DNA of 22,834 bases, taken from positions 1-22,834 of the IMG/VR virus record IMGVR_UViG_3300013101_000105. One strand, given 5' to 3'. How positions within the stretch are numbered: position 1 is the first letter of the stretch; the number at the start of each line of letters is the position of its first letter. The stretch is from a virus. The notes below the pieces were generated by a model. The model was not told the origin of the DNA. It saw only the letters and a list, made by a program, of their open reading frames with translations, and made no database searches. Shown piece by piece: positions 14,716 to 20,853 of the stretch. Both the position numbers and the translations under genes were made by a program.

Positions 14716-16070
14716 TATACGGCCTTTCCTCTAATATGTTTTGACATGCTCAGTAGAGTTTCCTGTTTACTCTCTTTTCTTATGATGGAATCAACTATGA
14801 CCTCTTCTATAGTATCCTCAGCCGTTAAGTCTATGATCAAATCGACTTCAGCCACGTACGGATTATTCATCCTTTTCTCAGTCTGTAAACGTGTTTCCAA
14901 CCCGAGAGGGGAGCTGAAATATACCGTAACGTCAGCTTTATTAATAGTAGCTCCGTACTTTAAACATTCAGGTTGACAATAGAGAACCTGTATTTTATTA
15001 CCCTGGAAATTATTTATTAAAGAATCCCTCTCATTTATACTTACGGTTCCGCTTATCATACCACTTTTTATTTTTAATCTGTCAAGTAATAACCCTATAT
15101 GATGAAGCTCGAAAGTATGCACAGCCCATATAATAATCTTACTATTTTTTAATTCACCTAATAAGAGGTCTTTTAAAACTTCAAGTTTTGTGCCGTCAAT
15201 AGGTTTAATAGTATCTCCATACACTGACTTATTAAGTATAAAGCCTGAACATAATTGACGTAATAGGGAATATTTACTTACATTGTAATCAGTAGCTACC
15301 ATAATATTATCATACTGTAAAACAAAATTCTTACATAAATTTTTATAAGCCTTCATTGTCTTATTTGATAGTCTGAACACCCTTCTCTCATAAACAACTT
15401 TATTATATAGACCGGCGTCAGCTTGGGAGATAGTAATACAAAATTTACTTACCCTATCCGTCAAGAATTTCAAACCTGTTTCCGATATACAATAACTATG
15501 TGCATCATATTTTATAAATAATTCATGTCTAAAATGCCAGTAATCTTTAAATCCTAAAATTTTAGGATCAAGAAATTTTAATTGTTGGAAAATATCAAGT
15601 TCACTTTCCGGCATAGGTGTACCAGTTAATATATACCGCCTGTCAACGTCTCTATATCCCTTTGTGTAATGTTGCGACATTTTTGTCGTTGGATTTTTTA
15701 AACTCGTAGATTCATCATACACTACAGACTTAAATTTTTTATTTACAATTTCTGGAAACGATAAATGGTTTTCCCTATTGACAAGTTGGAAAGGGCTTTG
15801 ATTAAATAGGCTTTCCTGTCGTTGTTTCTTTGTTCCATGTATCAAATGTATATCATTTTTATCTACGTTAAAGGTGTTAATTAATTCCTGTTTCCATCCG
15901 TACAGAGCTGAGTAAGGCCCCACAATTAACGCCGGTAAAGTATTATTACTAAGTATGTCGAAGATAGTTAAACGTGCCTTACCTAAACGCATATCGAGGA
16001 AATACGCTGGGTGAGAAACGGTTTTACTATAGTAAAACGCCGTACGTTGATGTTTAGCCAGTATTCTCAT
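14715..16070 (-). CDS. SNF2-type superfamily 2 helicase/translocase, 451 aa
   Basis: Motif I reads Asp26-Met-Arg-Leu-Gly-Lys31-Ala, motif II Asp-Glu-Ser-Thr-Ser near 119, motif III Leu-Thr-Gly-Thr-Pro near 148, and motif VI Gln-Thr-Glu-Lys-Arg near 399. The second RecA lobe includes Ile-Ile-Ile-Trp-Ala-Val-His. Compact SNF2/SSL2-like helicases of this size are common in phage replication modules and remodel or unwind DNA, often at branches. The residue after the Walker lysine is Ala instead of Thr/Ser, which may weaken ATP hydrolysis. The ATG is 12 bases from AAAGGA, a weak spacing, and a 13-bp hairpin lies just upstream. Confidence 0.85.
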   Translation of the reverse strand: MRILAKHQRTAFYYSKTVSHPAYFLDMRLGKARLTIFDILSNNTLPALIVGPYSALYGWKQELINTFNVDKNDIHLIHGTKKQRQESLFNQSPFQLVNRENHLSFPEIVNKKFKSVVYDESTSLKNPTTKMSQHYTKGYRDVDRRYILTGTPMPESELDIFQQLKFLDPKILGFKDYWHFRHELFIKYDAHSYCISETGLKFLTDRVSKFCITISQADAGLYNKVVYERRVFRLSNKTMKAYKNLCKNFVLQYDNIMVATDYNVSKYSLLRQLCSGFILNKSVYGDTIKPIDGTKLEVLKDLLLGELKNSKIIIWAVHTFELHHIGLLLDRLKIKSGMISGTVSINERDSLINNFQGNKIQVLYCQPECLKYGATINKADVTVYFSSPLGLETRLQTEKRMNNPYVAEVDLIIDLTAEDTIEEVIVDSIIRKESKQETLLSMSKHIRGKAV

Positions 16071-16091
16071 AAGTAAATTAAATCCTTTTAT

Positions 16092-16121
16092 ATTTAGGGT
16101 ACTTATTTAAGTACCCTAAAT
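16092..16121 (-). other. perfect 13-bp hairpin between the lysine-rich gene and the SNF2-like gene
   Basis: Positions 16092-16104 and 16109-16121 are exact reverse complements with a 4-base loop. On the minus strand no U-run follows (ATAAAAGG does), so it is not a standard terminator. It could be an RNA processing site or a translational control element, being 21 bases upstream of the next ATG. Confidence 0.7.
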
Positions 16122-16129
16122 TATTGAAA

Positions 16130-16678
16130 TTATTTTTTAATTTTTTTCAGCTTTTTAACTTTTTCAATAGGAGCCTCTTCTTTTTTCTCCTCTTTACTTT
16201 CAGGCGTGCTTCCTATATCATATTTCGCCTTTAAAGCCTTTTTAATAGGGCTCTTTTTTACTGACGGTTTTTTCGGCTTTCTCGGTACTGTAGAAGCTGG
16301 TACAGGTAAGTCATCTACTATTACGATTCTTTCGTAAGGTATTTCCTGTTTAGGTACAAAACAGTTAGTACCGTTATTTATATGCCAGCGTACTCCTGAA
16401 ACCTTGCCTGGTTTATACTCCCCAAGTTCTGGGAACTTCTTTTCAGTCAATTTAGAGATATTAGTATCTGTGTGTATCTGTGCGGTAATCAAATCAGTTA
16501 CATACTTTCTTTGAGCTTTTTTACCTGTAAGCTCCTCAGTTTCCGTTTTGTCAATAGGTTCCTTGATGTCTTTTTTAATAGCTTTTTTAATAGCTTTTTC
16601 CGTAACCTTATTGATCTTCTCAGCGGGATCCTTAACTGGTTTTTTTACCACTGTTTTCTTCTTAATCTTTACGGCCAT
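16130..16678 (-). CDS. lysine-rich, histone H1-like protein, 182 aa
   Basis: The first 45 residues and the last 55 are dominated by Lys with Pro, Ala, Val and Ile (for example Lys-Lys-Pro-Ser-Val-Lys-Lys-Ser-Pro-Ile-Lys-Lys-Ala). They flank a small globular part (about 58-115) with a possible winged-helix end, Val-Arg-Trp-His-Ile-Asn-Asn. Two basic arms around a small domain is the layout of H1-like DNA-compacting proteins. DNA binding is therefore likely, but homology is not established because low-complexity basic tails arise easily. GGAGG lies six bases before the ATG. Confidence 0.65.
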   Translation of the reverse strand: MAVKIKKKTVVKKPVKDPAEKINKVTEKAIKKAIKKDIKEPIDKTETEELTGKKAQRKYVTDLITAQIHTDTNISKLTEKKFPELGEYKPGKVSGVRWHINNGTNCFVPKQEIPYERIVIVDDLPVPASTVPRKPKKPSVKKSPIKKALKAKYDIGSTPESKEEKKEEAPIEKVKKLKKIKK

Positions 16679-16724
16679 ATCATACCTCCAAAAAATTAGT
16701 ACATGAATTTAGTTAGTTGTAAAA

Positions 16725-17012
16725 TTAATCCTCAAAAATTATACTCTTTTCAATTCTATTCCATATGGTGGACTGTTTTAAGATAGGTTTATTAATCCCG
16801 GAATTCTCTAAAAGCTTTACGCGTATTCTCTTTATCAAATTTACATCCAAATCACTATCATTTAAGAACACGCCGAAAGCGCGGGAAAAGAATTCATTCA
16901 GTACAGTATATGCCTCAAATTTCGGTACTTCAGAGATAGAGGAATACAACATCCACATAAATGACATTTCCTCAGTGCATTTTTTAGTATAGTCTTTAGA
17001 TATTAAATGCAT
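16725..17012 (-). CDS. unknown protein, 95 aa
   Basis: No family is recognised. It is a mostly helical protein with an aromatic N-terminal half (Phe-Met-Trp-Met-Leu-Tyr) and a charged C-terminal half. The ATG overlaps the stop of the DUF932 gene as TAATG, with AAAGG nine bases upstream, so it is probably coupled to that gene. Confidence 0.7.
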   Translation of the reverse strand: MHLISKDYTKKCTEEMSFMWMLYSSISEVPKFEAYTVLNEFFSRAFGVFLNDSDLDVNLIKRIRVKLLENSGINKPILKQSTIWNRIEKSIIFED

Positions 17013-17953
17013 TATAAAATACCTTTCAAAGATTTTATAGGTAATTTAGCGGACGGCATTTCCGAAGTAATAATTTTTGTAATTTCGTACAGAGCTTTCA
17101 TTTTTAAAACTTCACCTGTCCCAAACAACATTCCCCTTAAGGCTCCCTGTTGTGCTGTTTCATTATTTGAGGGACGGTAATTGACAGAATGGTCTGTATA
17201 ATTTGTAACAGCATTTAGTAATGCGTACGCGGTCCCAGACTGTTTCTTAAAAGTGTTATCGTCATTAGTTTCAAAATTATTAAGAATAGTTAGAGCTTTA
17301 TTCTCAGCCACATTCGACATAATGCCCTCATCATTTTGAAAAATATTATTAACTATTTTACCGACAACAGGAACAGATAATTTTATTTTAGCGAGTGAAT
17401 TAAGAAGGGCGAAAAAGTTTTTTATCTCAGAACTTAACAGGCCTACGGTATCATACATTCCCTCTATCTTTAAGGGGGCATTTTGTGTATGCCTGACATA
17501 ATCAATAGAATGTTTTGTAGGTAATGTCATACCGTTAGTACATATTAAACGTTTAGTATTAAGACCTAACGAAAAAGACCCGCTACCGTCGTGCATGGCG
17601 CGGACTATTAAAGAAGTATTTACAATATCACCGACGTTTCCGACATCAAGAGAGAAGTCTTTTAAATCGAATTCAGCAAAAACAGAGCGCCCGCCCTGGA
17701 AACTATCCGATCTTAAACATTCCATGTTTAAACCGTTTTCCTGTAAACGGTCAATGAAATTAAAAATCTCCCTGTTCTGAATTACTCTGTAGTTATTAGT
17801 AACTACACCCAGGAAATCATTATTGTCTGTTCTAAAAGTACCTTTAATTGGTAATACTTTACCTTTAGAATCGTAGATAGGACGTTTTTCAACATCCCAG
17901 TTTAAATTTGATTTTTGGAAATCTTTTAAATTGTGGATTTTTGTACGGCTCAT
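17012..17953 (-). CDS. DUF932 phage/plasmid-like protein, 313 aa
   Basis: The N-terminal half carries the family pattern: Leu-Gly-Val-Val-Thr-x2-Tyr-Arg-Val-Ile-Gln-Asn-Arg-Glu, a long helix, then Phe-Gln-Gly-Gly-Arg-Ser-Val-Phe-Ala-Glu-Phe, and later Asn-Thr-Lys-Arg-Leu-Ile-Cys-Thr-Asn-Gly-Met. The C-terminal part has Tyr-Ala-Leu-Leu-Asn-Ala-Val-Thr-Asn-Tyr-Thr-Asp-His, also typical. DUF932 proteins are common in phages and plasmids; their function is not established, though they sit among replication and recombination genes. The start is ATG 17953 behind GAGGGGAG. A leader hairpin (17976-17993) lies upstream and has a counterpart before the next gene. Confidence 0.82.
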   Translation of the reverse strand: MSRTKIHNLKDFQKSNLNWDVEKRPIYDSKGKVLPIKGTFRTDNNDFLGVVTNNYRVIQNREIFNFIDRLQENGLNMECLRSDSFQGGRSVFAEFDLKDFSLDVGNVGDIVNTSLIVRAMHDGSGSFSLGLNTKRLICTNGMTLPTKHSIDYVRHTQNAPLKIEGMYDTVGLLSSEIKNFFALLNSLAKIKLSVPVVGKIVNNIFQNDEGIMSNVAENKALTILNNFETNDDNTFKKQSGTAYALLNAVTNYTDHSVNYRPSNNETAQQGALRGMLFGTGEVLKMKALYEITKIITSEMPSAKLPIKSLKGIL

Positions 17954-17975
17954 AAGAGCTCCCCTCATTTTTTAA

Positions 17976-17993
17976 AGTTGTGTTCTATCAACT
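17976..17993 (-). promoter_or_regulatory. leader hairpin before the DUF932 gene
   Basis: AGTTG (17976-17980) pairs with CAACT (17989-17993) around an 8-base loop. The surrounding 23 bases align without gaps to the hairpin at 18327-18345 with 18 matches. The copies differ on both arms, but each still forms a 5-bp stem. Both sit immediately before a shared AAAAAATGARGGG ribosome-binding region. Confidence 0.5.
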
Positions 17994-17999
17994 AATTAT

Positions 18000-18305
18000 T
18001 TAAACGAAATCTATATCTACTACAATTATTTTATTTTTAAAATAGTTTACAATTATAGTTTTAATATTACCTGTAAACGTGGTTGAGAACAATACTGTAC
18101 CGTTATTATCATTATTAGCTATATACTGTAATAACCTACCCAAACTCTCAGGACGCGCGGACACTCTGAAAATTTCCTCATGATCCGTGAAAGAAAATTT
18201 ATCAACAATTCTACGATATACACAATAATAAACACAAGAGCCCCCGTTTTCAAGAACCTCCGTTTTCTCAACTTTAATGTTAACCAGTTTATTTTTGAAA
18301 TACAT
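18000..18305 (-). CDS. unknown protein, 101 aa
   Basis: No family is recognised. It is a strand-rich protein with a Cys-Val-Tyr-Tyr-Cys segment and a hydrophobic C-terminal strand. ATG 18305 is preferred, with AAGGGA seven bases upstream. An ATG at 18320 lies before that site. The leader includes a hairpin similar to that of the following gene. Confidence 0.7.
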   Translation of the reverse strand: MYFKNKLVNIKVEKTEVLENGGSCVYYCVYRRIVDKFSFTDHEEIFRVSARPESLGRLLQYIANNDNNGTVLFSTTFTGNIKTIIVNYFKNKIIVVDIDFV

Positions 18306-18326
18306 AATAATTCCCTTCATTTTTTA

Positions 18327-18345
18327 AAGTGTTGTTCTGTCACTT
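18327..18345 (-). promoter_or_regulatory. leader hairpin before the 18305 gene
   Basis: AAGTG (18327-18331) and CACTT (18341-18345) form a 5-bp stem with a 9-base loop containing TGTTCTGT on the plus strand. It is the counterpart of 17976-17993: loop and downstream sequence are conserved, and the stem is kept although bases differ on both sides. Confidence 0.5.
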
Positions 18346-18356
18346 AATACCTAAAT

Positions 18357-18385
18357 AAAATAATAAATGTAATCTTTAAACGCAA
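18357..18385 (-). promoter_or_regulatory. possible promoter before the 18305 gene
   Basis: Minus-strand TTGCGT (18385-18380) and TATTTT (18362-18357) are 17 bases apart. The -35-like TTGCGTTTA matches the one before the 2807 gene. The surrounding gap (18306-18431) has no gene. Confidence 0.3.
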
Positions 18386-18431
18386 TACTTTTTTTATATT
18401 TTTATTTTCCGTCCATCTAAATCGTTTAAAA

Positions 18432-18674
18432 CTAACAACTTACAGCGCCTACTTTTTTAAAATTTTTTAAACGCGTAGTTTTTACGCGCTGGGAAACGGC
18501 TGTAAGATAATTCTGCCTGTCTCTCTTCAGGCTGAAGGATACAGTATTTATAGTAGATGACAATGAGACATGCTTATACATTTCCTCCATAGCCTTCCTG
18601 TGGCTTGTGGCGTGTATTGTGAATACGGACACTGTATCGAGTTTAGTTCTTATTGTAGCTGTGAAAGGTATCAT
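18432..18674 (-). CDS. unknown small protein, 80 aa
   Basis: No family is recognised. It begins with a strand-rich stretch containing alternating Thr and hydrophobic residues, then a short helix with Arg-Lys-Ala-Met-Glu-Glu-Met-Tyr, and a basic C-terminus. AAGGAG is nine bases before the ATG. A gap of about 126 bases with a promoter-like sequence follows it. Confidence 0.65.
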   Translation of the reverse strand: MIPFTATIRTKLDTVSVFTIHATSHRKAMEEMYKHVSLSSTINTVSFSLKRDRQNYLTAVSQRVKTTRLKNFKKVGAVSC

Positions 18675-18701
18675 TCTTAAAAATCTCCTTCTTAATTAGT
18701 A

Positions 18702-18911
18702 TTAATATGAACGTTTCATGAAAATTTCAACATCTGAAAAACGTATAATATGCCTAACCTGTTTTATATCGTTAGATTCGGTGAAAACTTGTAGCAACTT
18801 CTCAGCTTTATCTATGCCTACTACGGACGACGTATAGTAATGATCTAACTGTATATTATATTGATCCGGGAATTTTAATGTACCTGCGAGTTTTAAAATT
18901 TCAGCCTTCAA
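18702..18911 (-). CDS. unknown small protein, first gene of the early module, 69 aa
   Basis: No family is recognised. It is a compact mixed alpha/beta protein. The TTG start at 18911 has AGGAGG five bases upstream, a near-perfect ribosome binding site. It is the first gene after the right non-coding element, and a promoter-like pair lies about 40 bases upstream. It is therefore likely expressed early and could be a host-takeover or regulatory peptide, though nothing in the sequence names a function. Confidence 0.65.
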   Translation of the reverse strand: MKAEILKLAGTLKFPDQYNIQLDHYYTSSVVGIDKAEKLLQVFTESNDIKQVRHIIRFSDVEIFMKRSY

Positions 18912-18951
18912 CGTGACCTCCTAAAAAATGTTAATTATTGACTACTACTTA

Positions 18952-18980
18952 AATATAACACTGTTCCAGAATAAAAGCAA
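18952..18980 (-). promoter_or_regulatory. possible sigma70-type promoter for the early/replication module
   Basis: Minus-strand TTGCTT (18980-18975) and TATATT (18957-18952) are separated by exactly 17 bases. Transcription would begin about 35 bases before the TTG start at 18911. This is the best consensus match in the window at a place where a promoter is needed. Confidence 0.5.
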
Positions 18981-19000
18981 TAAAAAAGATATAATAACGC

Positions 19001-19174
19001 AATAATTATGCGCCTTCACGCATGGGGTGTATACCTATACTAATAATAAAAATTTACAAATAATAATATATATAACTATAAATCATACACTTACAGCTTA
19101 AAACCTGTATTCTTGAGTAAAATAAACACTGTTCTATTATATATGAAGGTAGTTATATACGTATACGCCATGCG
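19001..19174 (-). repeat. right copy of the paired non-coding element (inverted relative to the left copy)
   Basis: Positions 19035-19074 are the exact reverse complement of 3041-3080 (40 bases), and 19099-19111 of 3004-3016. The arms CGCATGGGGTGTATAC (19019-19034) and GTATACGCCATGCG (19161-19174) form an imperfect inverted repeat matching the arms of the left copy. The end AATAATTATGC (19001-19011) is also shared. The copy is about 50 bases shorter than the left one and its arms have diverged more than its core. Confidence 0.85.
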
Positions 19175-19199
19175 TTAGTATTGCGTTTGTATTGCGTTT
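19171..19199 (+). repeat. iteron-like 11-bp direct repeats
   Basis: TGCGTTAGTAT, TGCGTTTGTAT and TGCGTTTC follow one another directly: two full 11-bp units and a partial third, starting in the right arm of the element. An 11-bp period puts the units on one face of DNA, as for initiator or repressor binding sites. Related ATTGCGTT sites occur at 18996-19003, 18379-18386 and 3135-3142, with a variant at 2870-2877. Confidence 0.6.
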
Positions 19200-19210
19200 C
19201 AAATAAATAA

Positions 19211-19268
19211 GGAGCGAAAGCCTGTCCTTGACAACAGGCAGACACTCCCGGAGGCAGCCGTAAGGCTG
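19211..19268. other. GC-rich block with nested hairpins (possible terminator or structured RNA)
   Basis: GCCTGT (19220-19225) pairs with ACAGGC (19234-19239), enclosed by GGAG (19211-19214) pairing with CTCC (19245-19248). CAGCC (19255-19259) pairs with GGCTG (19264-19268) across GTAA. Read on the plus strand, GTAA is a GNRA tetraloop and G-U pairs extend the stem. Read on the minus strand, it follows the last structural gene and could end that transcript, but no run of U follows. Confidence 0.45.
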
Positions 19269-19274
19269 TTGACA

Positions 19275-20111
19275 TTAGGTAGGCCAGCCTAAATCTGTTT
19301 TACTTTTGAGAGTAATAGTCTGTCCCATTATCCCAGAAGCTGATATACTGTGTTGGAATATCCAATCAGTACAATAATTCTGAACAGCCGCCCCAGTGGA
19401 GTCGGCGGTCTTTATATCCCAGGCGTTTCCATTACCGGCGATTACCCTACCGTTAATCTCACCGTTAAATTGTTGGCATCTAATATTCGCGTGTTGTTCA
19501 TTAGGTAGATCCCAATTGGCGGGTTGAGCTAAAATCTCAAGTACGCACCCGTCAAGTTGTCCGGCGTTAGCTGTTCCTATTAAAAACGGGTCGGGAAAAG
19601 TTAATAAAAGAATATCTCTATACCTGACGTAAGACATGTCAAAATCCAAGTAATGAGATAAATCACTCACACCGCCTACGTCGATAGGTCCCCGAATAGT
19701 TCCAGCACTGCCAGCAATGAGACCTGACCAACCGCGCCCTATAAATTGCGGATTTAACTTCAATGAAGCGGATACAGTACCGACAATGGAACCGGATATT
19801 ACGGCCGACATTTGACTCTGTAAATCACCCACTTGAATACTTAAAGAATTTATAGCGTTCTGAGCTGAGTCTGCCCATCCGTCAAGGGAAGGGAATAGAG
19901 AATTTACAACATAATTTTGCTGTTCATAAGTCAACCTATGCAGCCAGTTCATTACGTTACGTTCAGGCCGTTTACGGAAAGGAATCCATCCGAAAAGTTT
20001 TTGAGTGGCCGAAGCTTCTACAACATTATTTTCCCCTGTTGTTGGGTCTATCTGATCTGTCCTCGCGAATTCCGGCAAGTCTGCGGGTGGGTCTGGAAAA
20101 ATTAGTCCCAT
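19275..20111 (-). CDS. tail fibre-like virion protein, 278 aa
   Basis: The N-terminus has a Pro/Asp-rich start (Phe-Pro-Asp-Pro-Pro-Ala-Asp) and a Phe-x-Trp-Ile-Pro segment. A region about 55-110 with Met-Asn-Trp-Leu-His-Arg-Leu-Thr-Tyr-Glu-Gln, resembling segments of short phage fibres, leads into a coiled-coil-like stretch. The rest is Gly/Ser/Thr/Asn-rich beta sequence. A role as fibre or collar protein at the tail tip is inferred from this composition and from the adjacent baseplate gene. AGGAGAT is seven bases before the ATG. It is the last structural gene before the non-coding region. Confidence 0.6.
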   Translation of the reverse strand: MGLIFPDPPADLPEFARTDQIDPTTGENNVVEASATQKLFGWIPFRKRPERNVMNWLHRLTYEQQNYVVNSLFPSLDGWADSAQNAINSLSIQVGDLQSQMSAVISGSIVGTVSASLKLNPQFIGRGWSGLIAGSAGTIRGPIDVGGVSDLSHYLDFDMSYVRYRDILLLTFPDPFLIGTANAGQLDGCVLEILAQPANWDLPNEQHANIRCQQFNGEINGRVIAGNGNAWDIKTADSTGAAVQNYCTDWIFQHSISASGIMGQTITLKSKTDLGWPT

Positions 20112-20145
20112 ATTCTTATCTCCTATGAAAATTATTATTTGTAAA

Positions 20146-20841
20146 TTAAGTTATTAACTCAACGAAACGTCCGCCTTCAAGTACATTACCTACACCCGTT
20201 TCACCGAACCCCAGCGTATTAGCCTCCGGAGGATAACCGCCTTCACCATCAAAAGCGAAATCCGGGTCGTCATCAATTGACCAAGTGAGGATAATCTTAA
20301 CGCCTGAAGAAGCGATTAATTCAATCCTTTCCCGTAAATCTGAGGGGGGAGTGAAAACTGATTTAAAATTTATTAATAAAGTAGCGTTACCTATTTCTCT
20401 TAAGTGCATCTCCGTCGGATTCATTATAGCTTGGAAAGCTTCTATAATTGTTTCAGGTTCCCCGCTTGACTTATTGACGAAAATCCGTAATCGTATAGCT
20501 TCTCTATAATTATCGTCTGTTCTAAAATTACGCTCCTCACCTACAAGCTCCCCTATCATGTCAAGCTGGTCCCCTGTCTGTGTATCCAAATCTTTTAGAA
20601 GTTTTAAAGTACTGAGAACATCTTCTATATTCTGAGTTTCCTTTACAAATATAGCGGCAGCGGCTTTAAGCTGTTCCCTATCTGTAAACTGCTCTACTAA
20701 TAGATTTAAAGCTCTTTCAACATGGTTAGGTATAGAATCGTCAGGTTGACCGACGAAATCAAAATAACCAAATGAGGCTATTAACCCCATCCGTAAAGGT
20801 ATTGTTTGACCGTAAAGAGCTATATTATTTATATTCGGCAT
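20146..20841 (-). CDS. DUF2612-type baseplate protein, 231 aa
   Basis: Residues about 60-175 match the family pattern: Leu-Asp-Thr-Gln-Thr-Gly-Asp-Gln-Leu-Asp-Met-Ile-Gly-Glu-Leu-Val-Gly, then Asp-Asp-Asn-Tyr-Arg-Glu-Ala-Ile-Arg-Leu-Arg-Ile, a Gly-x-Pro-Glu-Thr-Ile-Ile-Glu-Ala segment, and a hydrophobic beta strand. DUF2612 proteins occur in phage baseplates. The C-terminus ends in a Gly-rich Phe-Gly-Glu-Thr-Gly-Val-Gly segment. GAGGGG precedes the ATG by five bases. It lies between fibre-like genes, consistent with tail-tip assembly. Confidence 0.8.
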   Translation of the reverse strand: MPNINNIALYGQTIPLRMGLIASFGYFDFVGQPDDSIPNHVERALNLLVEQFTDREQLKAAAAIFVKETQNIEDVLSTLKLLKDLDTQTGDQLDMIGELVGEERNFRTDDNYREAIRLRIFVNKSSGEPETIIEAFQAIMNPTEMHLREIGNATLLINFKSVFTPPSDLRERIELIASSGVKIILTWSIDDDPDFAFDGEGGYPPEANTLGFGETGVGNVLEGGRFVELIT

Positions 20842-20853
20842 TAATACCCCTCG

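Larger units (their letters stand above)
18912..19274. other. 363-base gene-free region between structural and early modules
   Basis: It contains, from low to high coordinates, a promoter-like pair (18952-18980), the right copy of the non-coding element (19001-19174), iteron-like repeats (19171-19199), and a GC-rich potentially structured block (19211-19268) adjoining the stop of the 19275 gene. No frame with a ribosome binding site was found. Confidence 0.85.

Noticed and set aside
19211-19268. tRNA gene
   Set aside because: No T-loop TTC sequence, no 7-bp acceptor stem and no cloverleaf spacing.
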